Part shown: piece by piece, positions 44,086-52,828 of the stretch | Numbering within the stretch: position 1 is the stretch's first letter | Layout: the number at the start of each line of letters is the position of its first letter | NCBI GenBank assembly: GCA_965660145.1 | Contig: CBFHYX010000025.1 | Span: 6,836-70,835, forward strand | DNA length: 64,000 nucleotides | Reading direction: 5' to 3' | Source of the DNA: JABURQ01 sp029243145 | Lineage (GTDB): Bacteria > Planctomycetota > Planctomycetia > Planctomycetales > Planctomycetaceae | Notes under the pieces: generated by a model | The model's input: the letters and a program-made list of their open reading frames with translations, nothing else | The model's database searches: none | Told to the model about the DNA's origin: nothing | Program-made: the position numbers and the translations under genes

Positions 44086-44349
44086 TCAACCGCCGCCGAT
44101 GGCGGGCAGGAAATGAACTTCGCTGTGGGGAGTAAGCTTTTGCATCAAACCACGACTGCTCATCGCACCGTCAACGGCGACAGCCAGTCCAGGACGGATC
44201 TCATCGTCAACACGTAGTCGATGGGCAATGCCGGGATATTCTTTTTCCAACACGTCAATCACCTCACCCACAGTGGCCGCATCGACCTGAATTTCGGTGA
44301 CATCTCCTGTGATCTCACGAAGTGGAGTCGGAATAATCACTGTGGGCAT
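44086..44349 (-). CDS. MoaD/ThiS-family ubiquitin-like sulfur carrier
   Basis: The 87-residue protein matches the MoaD/ThiS beta-grasp family. It starts PTVIIPTPLREITG, has VGEVIDVLEKEYPGIAHRL in the helix, GLAVAVDGAMSSRGL near 55 and ends in HFLPAIGGG. Family members carry sulfur as a C-terminal thiocarboxylate after activation by an E1-like enzyme, for molybdopterin, thiamine or other cofactors. No MoaE, ThiG or E1-like gene is present here. The terminus is Gly-Gly-Gly, one residue longer than the usual Gly-Gly. I chose ATG 44349; a TTG at 44388 would overlap the stop of the upstream PQQ-propeller gene. The gap of 35 bases suggests co-transcription with that gene. Confidence 0.82.
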   Translation of the reverse strand: MPTVIIPTPLREITGDVTEIQVDAATVGEVIDVLEKEYPGIAHRLRVDDEIRPGLAVAVDGAMSSRGLMQKLTPHSEVHFLPAIGGG

Positions 44350-44384
44350 CAGGCTGGTTTTCTGATCGAGAACGAATTGAATAA

Positions 44385-47300
44385 TCAAGGTGCGGTAATC
44401 GCATCCGGCAAAGTCGATACCGCAGGAGGGGCCTCCGGCACCGGGCTTTTGGCGCGAGGTGCTTGCAACGGTTCGTTCATGGGAGGAACCGCCGAGAGCA
44501 CCACGCGCGAGTTGTACGACATCAAGGAGATTTGCTGGTCGGAATGATTGAGGTTCACGCTGCGAAAATCGGAGTTGAAAGGACTTTTGTGCGAGATGAT
44601 TTCTCGTCCACTTCTTTTGTCCAACACAAGCAAAGACTGTTCGGAACGATGGATCTTCCCGATCTGTCGATTCATACGTGTGGCAAACATTAATACCGGA
44701 GAATCATCAATAAGATCAAGAAGCAGGTGTTGCGGGCCGACCTTCTGACTCCAGAGAACTTTCTTGGCGTGGGGATCAATCGCATGCACAGACCCGTTGA
44801 CCGCGACGGAACTCAGATAATAGTTGCGATAATATCCATTCGCCGATCCACTGTTAAGAACGAGATAAAGTTGACCTTCAGACGAAATGACATACGCTTC
44901 CCGCAGAGTTCCCGGAATGTGTTCTCGCAGCGAGGCAATCTGTTCGATTTTGCCAGTTTCGTACTCGAGTTTAGAAAGTGTTTTTTCCTTTCTGTCGAGT
45001 AAATTGATCCCGTCAGAATTCGCCATCATCAATGCGTCGCTATTGTTTTCAATTTCCCAGACGGTTTGTGCGGTCTCAAGATTCACACGACGAATTGTCA
45101 TCACGGTCCGGTTTTGCAGAAACAGCGTACGGAAGGTTCGCGACTCCATCACGATTACATCGTCACCCACAAGAGCAATGGAAGATCGCAAGAGACTGGC
45201 CTGTTTCGAATTGAGAGGGGTTGCCTGGCCGTCCGAAAAACGCACCTGAATGGAAGGTTTTTGATCTGTCGCCCCCATCAGATACACCGACCTGTGATTG
45301 GAAACAATCTCTGTGTCGGGAGAAATCTTATCCATCACCCACAAAAGTTCGCCCGTAAGTGGGTGAAACGCTTGCAACTCGCGTGTGGAACGTACACAAA
45401 GCAGGTCATCGGTCAACGCAATAATGGCATCTTGCTTCTGTCGTGTGACGGCGTTAAATCGTGTTTGAAACTGATCCCCTGAGACCATCGCGGGAATACT
45501 GCTGCCATAACTGGAGTAGGAATTATTCGATGTGATCTTGAGATTGGATTGTAGTGAGCGGGTCCATAGAACCTTCTTTTCCACTGGCGAGAGTGCCGTA
45601 ATATTGCGTGATTGAATGACCAACATAATGTGGCCCAACGAATTCACCGAGCCACGATACCGATTGGAAATGGTATCTGATGACCGCATCGGTACCGACC
45701 AACTCTCCCCCTCGTTTGATGTGGGATGCAAAATCAGTCGAGAACTCGAATTGTTATATTCAAATCGATAGTCCGTTAGCATCGGCATCGGGTTGCTTTT
45801 CATCTTATATCGATACTGATTCACGATCTGATAACTGAGCGGTCGGTGGTTGAGATTGAGAGAAAATTCTCCCCAGTCAGATAGATCAATGGGCTTGTTC
45901 CCGACAACGGAATCACTTGATTGGGGGTCGCCGACCTCCTCAGGCTCTAACAGTTGTTCCGGTGAAGCCAATCGTTCAAACAGTTCTTTCAGTTGCAGGC
46001 GGTGTTGTCGCTGGGCCGAATGACGCCCAAAACTTTGATAGAGTTCATCCAGCGCAAAGGCGGCATCGGCGGCATGTGCCCGCAGAGAAGAGTTCAGCAC
46101 TTGGCGAAAATGGTATTCCGCTTCGCTGAATCGTCCTTTTTGTGCCGCATCATGCCCGACCTGCAAACGAAGTTTTTCAATCGCCGGGTGGTCAGAGAAT
46201 AAAGCCAACAATCGATTGACGGCCAGGCGATCATCGGGGGCAACCGCTTCCGCCATGGATTGAATCTGTTGATTGAGTTCGGCACGAATCTCTGCTGGTG
46301 AATTGCGCAGAATTTCATTTAATCCTCGCGTAATCTGCGTGAGATAACGGATCCGAAATTGACTACCGGGCAGTTCGGGAACCAATGATTCCAAGTCGGC
46401 TTGATCGGCAAGATCGAGATAACGATTGAAGGCTTCGCGGTATTGTCCTAACGCGACAACGCGAGACAACACCAGTTGGCCAAGTTCACGTTGCTGACCA
46501 GGATCTAATTCCCTTTGCTGGAGCTGTTTCAGATATTCTTCCGAAGTTTTGAGGTTCGCACGAACCAGCGTTACTAACGATTCGTAGCGCAACTCCTGAG
46601 ACCTCTGTCGATTGTGTGGGGAGAGAGAGTCGATATCAATCTTCGCAAGCAGCGCGAGAGTTTCTTCCGGCCGATTGTTGAGTTGCTCCAGTTGCGCTTT
46701 TTGCATCAAGCTCCAGGCATCCTCCGAATTCTGTTCGAGGCGAGCGGACAATTTTTGATGGAATGAACTCTCTAACTCAAAGGCGACAGTACGCAGTGCA
46801 TCGGCAGAAATCAGGAGATTTTTATAGAATCGCAGGTTCCCCAAAGGAGGCGCATCGGGATGTTGAGTCAACTGCCTCACAGCCTTCCCATCCGCACGAC
46901 TGACCTGAGACAACGATCCATCACTCCACGGCACATACAAATCTGTTTTCGTCACTGCCGGTAAACCCGATAAGGTCAGACCATCACTGACTCGATGTTC
47001 CCACAGCACCTTGGCGGCTTTGTTGTCGAGACATTGTAATCCGTACTTCGTGGCAAACAATATTTGACGCTCGTCGGCATGTATCAAGGCGAGGAGATCT
47101 CCCTTCTCGAGTTGCCATAACACTTTCCCATCGACGGTGCGCAAACAGAGCAGTTTTTGACTCTCACGCGGTGTGTGCAATACGCGATCACTCAAAATTA
47201 CTGGTGCAGAGAGATGCCATTGATCGTTCATTTCGACTCGTTTCACGAGCCCTTCTTGAGCTTGAGTGCCACGCGAACTTCTCTGCTGATTCTCGGTTTG

Positions 47301-49220
47301 AGGTGATTCAAATCGAGTCTCCCAAACCACAGAATGAGAAGAAAGATCAACTCCCAACAGCCAACCTGTCGTATTGGGGACAACCAGCAGCCCATCTCGA
47401 ATCGCAGGCTGTGCAGTCCACCAGCGTCTTCCCAAATCAATGGCAGGCTCATGAAGCGAATAACCGATCAGCGTACTCCAGCGCGGATGGCCCGTTTTTG
47501 CTTCCAGACAAAACAAGCGAATTTCGTTCTCTTTCTCACCTACGACATAGAGAGAGTCTCGGCTGACGAGGGGAGCTCCGGAAAAATAGTGACCGGCCAA
47601 AGGAAGTTCAAACTGCTCTCCATAAGATTCGCCCCCCACTTCCCAAGCCACTCGCCCCGTCTTCAGGTGATAGGCCACCAGTCGATTGGTGGACCATTCT
47701 CGCTTGAGTGGATCGCGAGATTCAATGTTGGAACGTGTGGAGAAGTAGCCGGGATGATATTGTGAGAGCCAAGCATGTTCTTCAGGTAAATAGAGACGGT
47801 CTTCATCGGCACTGATCAATCCATACATACCATTCCGAAACAGCAATCCGGTTAGTGGATGTGTTTCTGGAGTGGCTCCCTGATATTTGGGAATCACGGA
47901 GACTCGTTGAGCGGTGGGTGTGGCCAACAATGATTGCTGATTATTGAGAATTCCGGTCACAACCTGCTCGGGTGAATTTCTCTGACGAGTTTGCCAAACG
48001 GGACGATCACTATTGTTTTGTGGGTCGGAGGCCAAGTCCACGACCGCCACGCCTTCCATCGTTCGCACTAACAATCGATGATTGGCAACGACCGGCTGTA
48101 TCACCGGTAATAAGGTCTGACCGGCACGTCGAAGATCGGTGTATAACTCTCGAATCTGTTCTTTGACGGACGTGGCAGAAACCGATGCGATCTCCCATTG
48201 CGGGATCAACACGGGTAACTCTCCACGACTCATCGCAGAGCGAGTTTCGTCACCACGAAACTGGAGCCAATCCGAAACAGTGGGAGTGACGGTTGGTTCC
48301 TCGACAGAAATTTGCTTCCAAAATTCCAGAGGGTCAGTCGGTTGGGCCGCGATTGGTAATGACTGGAGGCCCTTTAACTCCACCAACATTTCCTTCGCGC
48401 GTTCTTCCAGGCCGGCTCTCTGAAATGCCAAGGCCGCTTTCAAAAACCAGACCGGTGGGCGTGTCGGGCGGGGATCAACCGACAAGATTCGCTGATACCA
48501 GATTGCCGCAGCACTCCACTCTCCCCGGTCCAAGTGTGTATCCCCCATCACATCGGCAGCTTCGCGGCCTGCTTCCGTATTAAGATAACGAGATGCAACA
48601 TCCGCAATTTCGGAGAGACGACCGCTTTGTGTCGCTTCACGAAATGATTGCCGGGCGTTGGCCCCAAATTGGAGTTCATAACTTTCGCGCGCTTCGGCTG
48701 GAAATTCCGAGATGATGCGCTGAATTTCATCTCGTGAGAGTCGCGACTCTCCCGGCTTGATACTGATTCTCTGATTGGGTTGGTCGAGTATCTGTTGCAA
48801 TTGCTCGACGGCAATCTTCCAGGCTCGCAATTCCAAATTGCGCTCGACCTTATCCAGCATTTTCTCCAAGGCGTAGTCGTGCGGGGCGCAGCGATCAATC
48901 CAATCCCGCATGTTTCGAGTGGAAGCAGATGGCTTTTCTGGTGCCTCACTGCTTGCTTCGTCTTGCGGTTTCTCCGCAGGAGCAGGCTTAGGGATGAGGC
49001 GTCCCTGCGGTTTTTTGAGAATTCCTTCGAGGAGTCGCCCGAGTGGGTTGACCGCTTTTGGGACTTCCTCCGCAGAATCCTTGGCAGCCGCACCCTCGTT
49101 CGGAGCCTCCAATGCGAGCGCAGAGAGAGGCAAACTCAATACGACAATAAGCAGCAAGACAATGATCGACAAGCGGCGAATAGCATCTTTTTCCTCGACT
49201 ACCGATGACCGTATCATCAT
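44385..49220 (-). CDS. Giant PQQ-like beta-propeller and TPR protein
   Basis: This 1611-residue protein starts with a hydrophobic leader (about 18-37). TPR-like helical segments follow at about 110-300 (WKIAVEQLQQILDQPNQRIS; ADVMGDTHLDRGEWSAAAIW). A first PQQ/quinoprotein-like propeller lies at about 315-790 (WLQFRGDETRSAMSRGELPV; ARWSTLIGYSLHEPAIDLGR-like repeats; VDGKVLWQLEKGDLLAL). A second helical region covers about 820-1110 and a second propeller about 1140-1590 (LTGELLWVMDK; ETAQTVWEIENNS; HAKKVLWSQKVGP). Such proteins are scaffolds in the periplasm; no catalytic motif is visible and PQQ binding is not implied. The C-terminus is Pro/Ala-rich. The MoaD-like gene follows. Confidence 0.85.
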   Translation of the reverse strand: MMIRSSVVEEKDAIRRLSIIVLLLIVVLSLPLSALALEAPNEGAAAKDSAEEVPKAVNPLGRLLEGILKKPQGRLIPKPAPAEKPQDEASSEAPEKPSASTRNMRDWIDRCAPHDYALEKMLDKVERNLELRAWKIAVEQLQQILDQPNQRISIKPGESRLSRDEIQRIISEFPAEARESYELQFGANARQSFREATQSGRLSEIADVASRYLNTEAGREAADVMGDTHLDRGEWSAAAIWYQRILSVDPRPTRPPVWFLKAALAFQRAGLEERAKEMLVELKGLQSLPIAAQPTDPLEFWKQISVEEPTVTPTVSDWLQFRGDETRSAMSRGELPVLIPQWEIASVSATSVKEQIRELYTDLRRAGQTLLPVIQPVVANHRLLVRTMEGVAVVDLASDPQNNSDRPVWQTRQRNSPEQVVTGILNNQQSLLATPTAQRVSVIPKYQGATPETHPLTGLLFRNGMYGLISADEDRLYLPEEHAWLSQYHPGYFSTRSNIESRDPLKREWSTNRLVAYHLKTGRVAWEVGGESYGEQFELPLAGHYFSGAPLVSRDSLYVVGEKENEIRLFCLEAKTGHPRWSTLIGYSLHEPAIDLGRRWWTAQPAIRDGLLVVPNTTGWLLGVDLSSHSVVWETRFESPQTENQQRSSRGTQAQEGLVKRVEMNDQWHLSAPVILSDRVLHTPRESQKLLCLRTVDGKVLWQLEKGDLLALIHADERQILFATKYGLQCLDNKAAKVLWEHRVSDGLTLSGLPAVTKTDLYVPWSDGSLSQVSRADGKAVRQLTQHPDAPPLGNLRFYKNLLISADALRTVAFELESSFHQKLSARLEQNSEDAWSLMQKAQLEQLNNRPEETLALLAKIDIDSLSPHNRQRSQELRYESLVTLVRANLKTSEEYLKQLQQRELDPGQQRELGQLVLSRVVALGQYREAFNRYLDLADQADLESLVPELPGSQFRIRYLTQITRGLNEILRNSPAEIRAELNQQIQSMAEAVAPDDRLAVNRLLALFSDHPAIEKLRLQVGHDAAQKGRFSEAEYHFRQVLNSSLRAHAADAAFALDELYQSFGRHSAQRQHRLQLKELFERLASPEQLLEPEEVGDPQSSDSVVGNKPIDLSDWGEFSLNLNHRPLSYQIVNQYRYKMKSNPMPMLTDYRFEYNNSSSRLILHPTSNEGESWSVPMRSSDTISNRYRGSVNSLGHIMLVIQSRNITALSPVEKKVLWTRSLQSNLKITSNNSYSSYGSSIPAMVSGDQFQTRFNAVTRQKQDAIIALTDDLLCVRSTRELQAFHPLTGELLWVMDKISPDTEIVSNHRSVYLMGATDQKPSIQVRFSDGQATPLNSKQASLLRSSIALVGDDVIVMESRTFRTLFLQNRTVMTIRRVNLETAQTVWEIENNSDALMMANSDGINLLDRKEKTLSKLEYETGKIEQIASLREHIPGTLREAYVISSEGQLYLVLNSGSANGYYRNYYLSSVAVNGSVHAIDPHAKKVLWSQKVGPQHLLLDLIDDSPVLMFATRMNRQIGKIHRSEQSLLVLDKRSGREIISHKSPFNSDFRSVNLNHSDQQISLMSYNSRVVLSAVPPMNEPLQAPRAKSPVPEAPPAVSTLPDAITAP

Positions 49221-49604
49221 TGATTTTCTGTAGTTATGTAAATTTCATGATGCCCGGCCCAGGGCAGAAGGCCAGTCTGGAATGTCCCACTTACAGAGTA
49301 TGCGAAAATTGAGCGAGGATACCACAATATTTCTCTCAGAATCCTCACAGAACACATTTGAGAAGCCCGACAGGAATCAGGAGGCTTTTCAGACAAAAAA
49401 AACTCGACATTTCCCTCAAAACAAGCTCTTTCGTTGAGTTGAAGATATCACTCGTTCACGGTATCCTTGCCCGACTCAGAATGCTGATCGATGTTCGTTG
49501 TCTAAAGAGAGCAACGGATAAAGACGGAAAATCTGAATGACACTAAATTCCGATAATCGTCGGAAATCACGCTTATATCAGAGTTTGGAACGAGTATCTC
49601 CACT
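49221..49604. other. Divergent spacer upstream of rplY
   Basis: These 384 bases lie between the leftward propeller gene and rplY. No gene or repeat was recognised. Promoters for both directions are expected here, but I could not identify one with confidence. Confidence 0.4.
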
Positions 49605-50240
49605 ATGTCGGAAGCAACAATTTTATCTGCCGCGAAACGTGAACGCCTTGGAACAGCCGAATGTCGGCGTCTTCGACGAGAAGGAATGGTCCCGGGAAAT
49701 CTCTACGGACACGGCGAAGGAGCCGTTTCGTTCAAGATTGGCCACGATGACGTTTTCCAGATGGTCAGTGACGGACATATCGCAATTGACCTCGATATTG
49801 ACGGCAAAGTCGATAAGGCTGTCTTCAAGGAAGTCCAATGGGACACCTTTGGTCGGCACATTGTTCATGTTGACTTGATTCGGGTCGATCCGAACGAAAA
49901 AGTCGAAGTGGAAGTCCCTGTTGAAATCAAAGGAGATGCTCCGGGAGTTGAAAATGGTGGCATTCTTGACACGCAAATGCACACATTGCTGGTCAAATGC
50001 CCTGTGTTCAAAATTCCGAGCTCGATCGTCATTCGAATTGGTACACTGGGTCTCGGCGAAGCCATTCGCATCGAAGATCTCGTCCTCGACCCGGATATCG
50101 AACCTCAGGCAAGACCCGACGAAGTGATCGTACAGGTTGTTGAACCTCGGAAAGCAGCCGAGCCAGAAGGTGAAGAAGCAGAAGCTGTTGATGCGACTGG
50201 CGACGAGGGTGACAAGAAGGAAGCAAGCGGAGAAGAGTGA
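49605..50240 (+). CDS. rplY: 50S ribosomal protein L25 (TL5/Ctc form)
   Basis: The 211-residue protein is the long CTC/TL5 form of L25, which binds 5S rRNA. The N-terminal L25 domain shows ERLGTAECRRLRREGMVPGNLYGHG and ends near 95 with HVDLIRVDPNEKVEVEVP. The TL5 beta domain runs to about 185 and includes KGDAPGVENGGILDTQMHTLLV and VRIGTLGLGEAIRIEDLVL-like sequence. The last 30 residues are an acidic tail (EGEEAEAVDATGDEGDKKEA). It heads the conserved run rplY-pth-rpsF-ssb-rplI-dnaB. No strong ribosome site precedes the ATG. Pth follows 75 bases downstream, the usual partner. Confidence 0.96.
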   Translation: MSEATILSAAKRERLGTAECRRLRREGMVPGNLYGHGEGAVSFKIGHDDVFQMVSDGHIAIDLDIDGKVDKAVFKEVQWDTFGRHIVHVDLIRVDPNEKVEVEVPVEIKGDAPGVENGGILDTQMHTLLVKCPVFKIPSSIVIRIGTLGLGEAIRIEDLVLDPDIEPQARPDEVIVQVVEPRKAAEPEGEEAEAVDATGDEGDKKEASGEE

Positions 50241-50315
50241 GAACGTCTGGCAGCGAACATGACAGTCGTTGCTCGGGGCGTTCCCGGGATTGATTAAGTA
50301 GAAGAGGTCGGGGTT

Positions 50316-50894
50316 ATGAAACTGGTCGTAGGACTGGGAAATCCTGGCAAAAAATACCAAGGAACTCGGCATAATGTTGGTTTCGAGGTATTAGCCGAAC
50401 TCGCCAATAGGTTTTCGGCATCTCAACCGAGTCTGAAATATGATTCGGAAATTGCAGAAGTAATGATCGGTCGCGAAAAGGTAATTCTTCTCGCACCTCA
50501 AACATATATGAATGAAAGCGGACGAGCCGTTCGCAAATGTTTTGATTTTTATCAACCTGAACTGACCGATGTGACCGTCCTTTGTGACGATATGAATCTC
50601 GAACTTGGCCGACTCCGTTGGCGATCTAAAGGTTCTGCCGGAGGTCAAAAAGGATTGGACGATATCATCCGTCATCTGGGAAGTGAAGAATTTCCCCGAT
50701 TGCGGATTGGCATCGGTCGGCCTCCTGGCCAGATGAATCCTGCCGACTTCGTGTTGGGACGATTCACTTCCAGAGAACGCAGCACAATGGATCAAGTTGT
50801 GGTTGCGGCGGCTGACAGCATCGAATTATGGATTTCGGAGGGGGTCGAATCTTGTATGAATCGATTCAACTCTCAAGATTTTGAGGGGCCTTAA
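50316..50894 (+). CDS. pth: Peptidyl-tRNA hydrolase
   Basis: The 192-residue protein is a complete Pth. VGLGNPGKKYQGTRHNVGFE at the N-terminus contains the catalytic His (near 22) and the substrate-binding Asn. QTYMNESGRAV is near 69 and VLCDDMNLELGRLRWRSKGSAGGQKGL at about 90-116 (catalytic Asp near 94). The enzyme releases peptides from tRNAs that leave the ribosome early and is essential in the cytoplasm. It follows rplY as in many bacteria. No anomalies were seen. Confidence 0.97.
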   Translation: MKLVVGLGNPGKKYQGTRHNVGFEVLAELANRFSASQPSLKYDSEIAEVMIGREKVILLAPQTYMNESGRAVRKCFDFYQPELTDVTVLCDDMNLELGRLRWRSKGSAGGQKGLDDIIRHLGSEEFPRLRIGIGRPPGQMNPADFVLGRFTSRERSTMDQVVVAAADSIELWISEGVESCMNRFNSQDFEGP

Positions 50895-51003
50895 AAGTTC
50901 CCGGAATTTAACAACCAACCTGACTAAATTTAGTATTTTATACCGAACATCCCATACTCGGCGATCAGACCCTGATTCGCCATCCAACACGGGGAGAATA
51001 CGA

Positions 51004-51417
51004 GTGTCTGTAGCAACTGAGACAACAAATTACTACGAAGGTATGTTCCTGATCCACAGCGGTCGATTCGCTTCCGACTCGGAAGGCGTCACGCAAGAGC
51101 TGATGGGAATTCTGGAAAAGTGCGAAGCAGAAGTCGTCGCCCATCGTGCTTGGACAGAAGGAAAACTGGCGTACGAAATCGAAAACCAACGCAAAGGCTT
51201 GCATTATCTGGTCATGTTCCGCATGCCTCCCACCAACAATCCTCAACTGAACCGCTTATGTCAGTTGAGTGATAATATTTTGCGGCACATGATCATCAAG
51301 CATCCGCAATCATTATTTGATGCTAACGTCGCCTCAATTTCGCAATCAGCGGCACCACCAGCAAGCGATTCAGATGAAGGTGCAGACAGCAAAAATAAAA
51401 GTGACGAAGAGGAATAG
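51004..51417 (+). CDS. rpsF: 30S ribosomal protein S6
   Basis: The 137-residue protein matches S6: NYYEGMFLIHSGRFASDSEG, RAWTEGKLAYEIENQRKGLH and YLVMFRMPP. An acidic Ser/Asp tail (SDEGADSKNKSDEEE) follows. The start is GTG at 51004, directly supported by GGGGAGA (50991-50997); an upstream ATG (50881) overlaps the pth end and adds no family sequence. It opens the sub-run rpsF-ssb-rplI. The rpsR gene that lies between ssb and rplI in many bacteria is not present here. Confidence 0.95.
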   Translation: MSVATETTNYYEGMFLIHSGRFASDSEGVTQELMGILEKCEAEVVAHRAWTEGKLAYEIENQRKGLHYLVMFRMPPTNNPQLNRLCQLSDNILRHMIIKHPQSLFDANVASISQSAAPPASDSDEGADSKNKSDEEE

Positions 51418-51445
51418 AAACCCTTCGAAGTAAGGAGACAGACAC

Positions 51446-51970
51446 ATGTCGAGTTTCAATAAAGTCATTCTGATGGGCAACCTCACTCGAGATCCTCAGG
51501 TTCGGTACACCCCGTCTGGAAGTGCGGTGACAGAACTCGGGCTCGCCGTGAATCGAACATGGTTCGACAAGCAGACAAACTCCAAAAAAGAAGACACCAC
51601 TTTTGTAGACGTGACCGTCTGGGGACGTACAGCAGAAGTCGCCGGAGAATACCTCACCAAAGGTCGTCCTGTACTCATAGAAGGTCGCCTGCAACTCGAC
51701 CAGTGGCAAGATAAAGAATCTGGCCAAAATCGCAGCAAACTCAAAGTTATCTGCGAAAACATGACCATGTTAAACAGTGGCGGTTCTGGAGGAGGCCAAC
51801 GAGGTGGCGGTGGTGGTGGAAACTACCAAGGCAATCAAAGTGGTGCTCCTCAAGATGGTGGTGGCGGACCTCAAGGTGGTGCCCCGCAAGGTGGACCTCC
51901 ACAAAACAGTGGTCCCGATCCTTCCGAAGCGTTTTATGACAGCGGCCCCAATGACGATGTGCCGTTCTGA
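51446..51970 (+). CDS. ssb: Single-stranded DNA-binding protein
   Basis: The 174-residue protein has an N-terminal OB fold (NKVILMGNLTRDPQVRYTPS; WGRTAEVAGEYLTKGRPVLI; KSKLKVICENM-like end near 108). A Gly/Gln/Pro-rich linker follows, and the acidic tip ends DDVPF, close to the canonical DDDIPF that recruits repair and replication proteins. It sits 28 bases after rpsF, with AAGGAG upstream of the ATG. Confidence 0.97.
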   Translation: MSSFNKVILMGNLTRDPQVRYTPSGSAVTELGLAVNRTWFDKQTNSKKEDTTFVDVTVWGRTAEVAGEYLTKGRPVLIEGRLQLDQWQDKESGQNRSKLKVICENMTMLNSGGSGGGQRGGGGGGNYQGNQSGAPQDGGGGPQGGAPQGGPPQNSGPDPSEAFYDSGPNDDVPF

Positions 51971-52056
51971 TTCCAGTTTGAACATTCGCCGGAGAGAAGC
52001 CGATTGAGCCTTCCGGCATCACATAGAGACAGACGAGTGAAGAGAAAGAGACAGAC

Positions 52057-52563
52057 ATGGTAAGAAGATCCAAAGGCAAAGCTGTGACCGGTTCCACGAA
52101 TTCTCAGGTGGAAGTCCTCCTCGCAGAAAGAGTGACTCATCTCGGCGAACAAGGAGATATTGTTCGTGTGAAACCTGGTTACGCACGAAATTATCTACTA
52201 CCGCAAGGCTTGGCCACCGTCGCCACCGACCACAACAAGCGGATGGTCGATCTCCATCGATCAAAACAGGTCGATGCGGAAAAAGATCGACTCAAGAATT
52301 TGCGGAAGCTCAAAGACGATGTGCAAAACTACAGCGTCACGGTCGAAGCCAACGCCAACGAAGAAGGGCATCTCTACGGTTCGGTCATCGATTCCGACAT
52401 TAGCCGTATGCTCAAACAAGCGAACTTCGAAGTGGCTCCCGAGCAGATCAAACTCGAAGGGCCACTCAAAGAGCTTGGCATGTACACCGTGAAGTTCCAA
52501 CTGCACGAAGATGTCAAAGGGGAAGTCAAAGTTTGGGTCGTTCCAGGAGCCAAACAAGAGTAG
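52057..52563 (+). CDS. rplI: 50S ribosomal protein L9
   Basis: The 168-residue protein is L9 with a slightly extended basic N-terminus (about 16 residues). It has VEVLLAERVTHLGEQGDIVR and VKPGYARNYLLPQGLA near 38-53, a long connecting helix (DLHRSKQVDAEKDRLKNLRK) and a C-terminal domain with EGHLYGSVIDSDI. It binds 23S rRNA and helps keep the reading frame. A strong terminator follows 33 bases after the stop, ending the ribosomal transcript before dnaB. Confidence 0.96.
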   Translation: MVRRSKGKAVTGSTNSQVEVLLAERVTHLGEQGDIVRVKPGYARNYLLPQGLATVATDHNKRMVDLHRSKQVDAEKDRLKNLRKLKDDVQNYSVTVEANANEEGHLYGSVIDSDISRMLKQANFEVAPEQIKLEGPLKELGMYTVKFQLHEDVKGEVKVWVVPGAKQE

Positions 52564-52596
52564 AGAAATCGACCCTCGCCGACAATCAGTCAATCG

Positions 52597-52628
52597 AACA
52601 CCGGCCGTCTCAAGATGGCCGGTGTTTT
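52597..52628 (+). terminator. Factor-independent terminator after rplI
   Basis: A ten-base-pair perfect stem pairs AACACCGGCC (52597-52606) with GGCCGGTGTT (52617-52626), ending in four T's. dnaB, 200 bases downstream, therefore probably has its own promoter. Confidence 0.88.
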
Positions 52629-52828
52629 GTATTTACAGAGAATCGAAATGTGCAAAATCAGATGGTGGATTGTCGATAACTCAGAACTGATGAGATGATA
52701 CTTTCAATTCGAAAGCAGAATCTCTACAACAGCTATTCGTGATTCACGATCTCTGGTCATGAGATGGCATCCTCCACTAAGAGGAATCACAGGCATCTCA
52801 CACCGGTTTCCTGAAGGAGTTCAACGGA

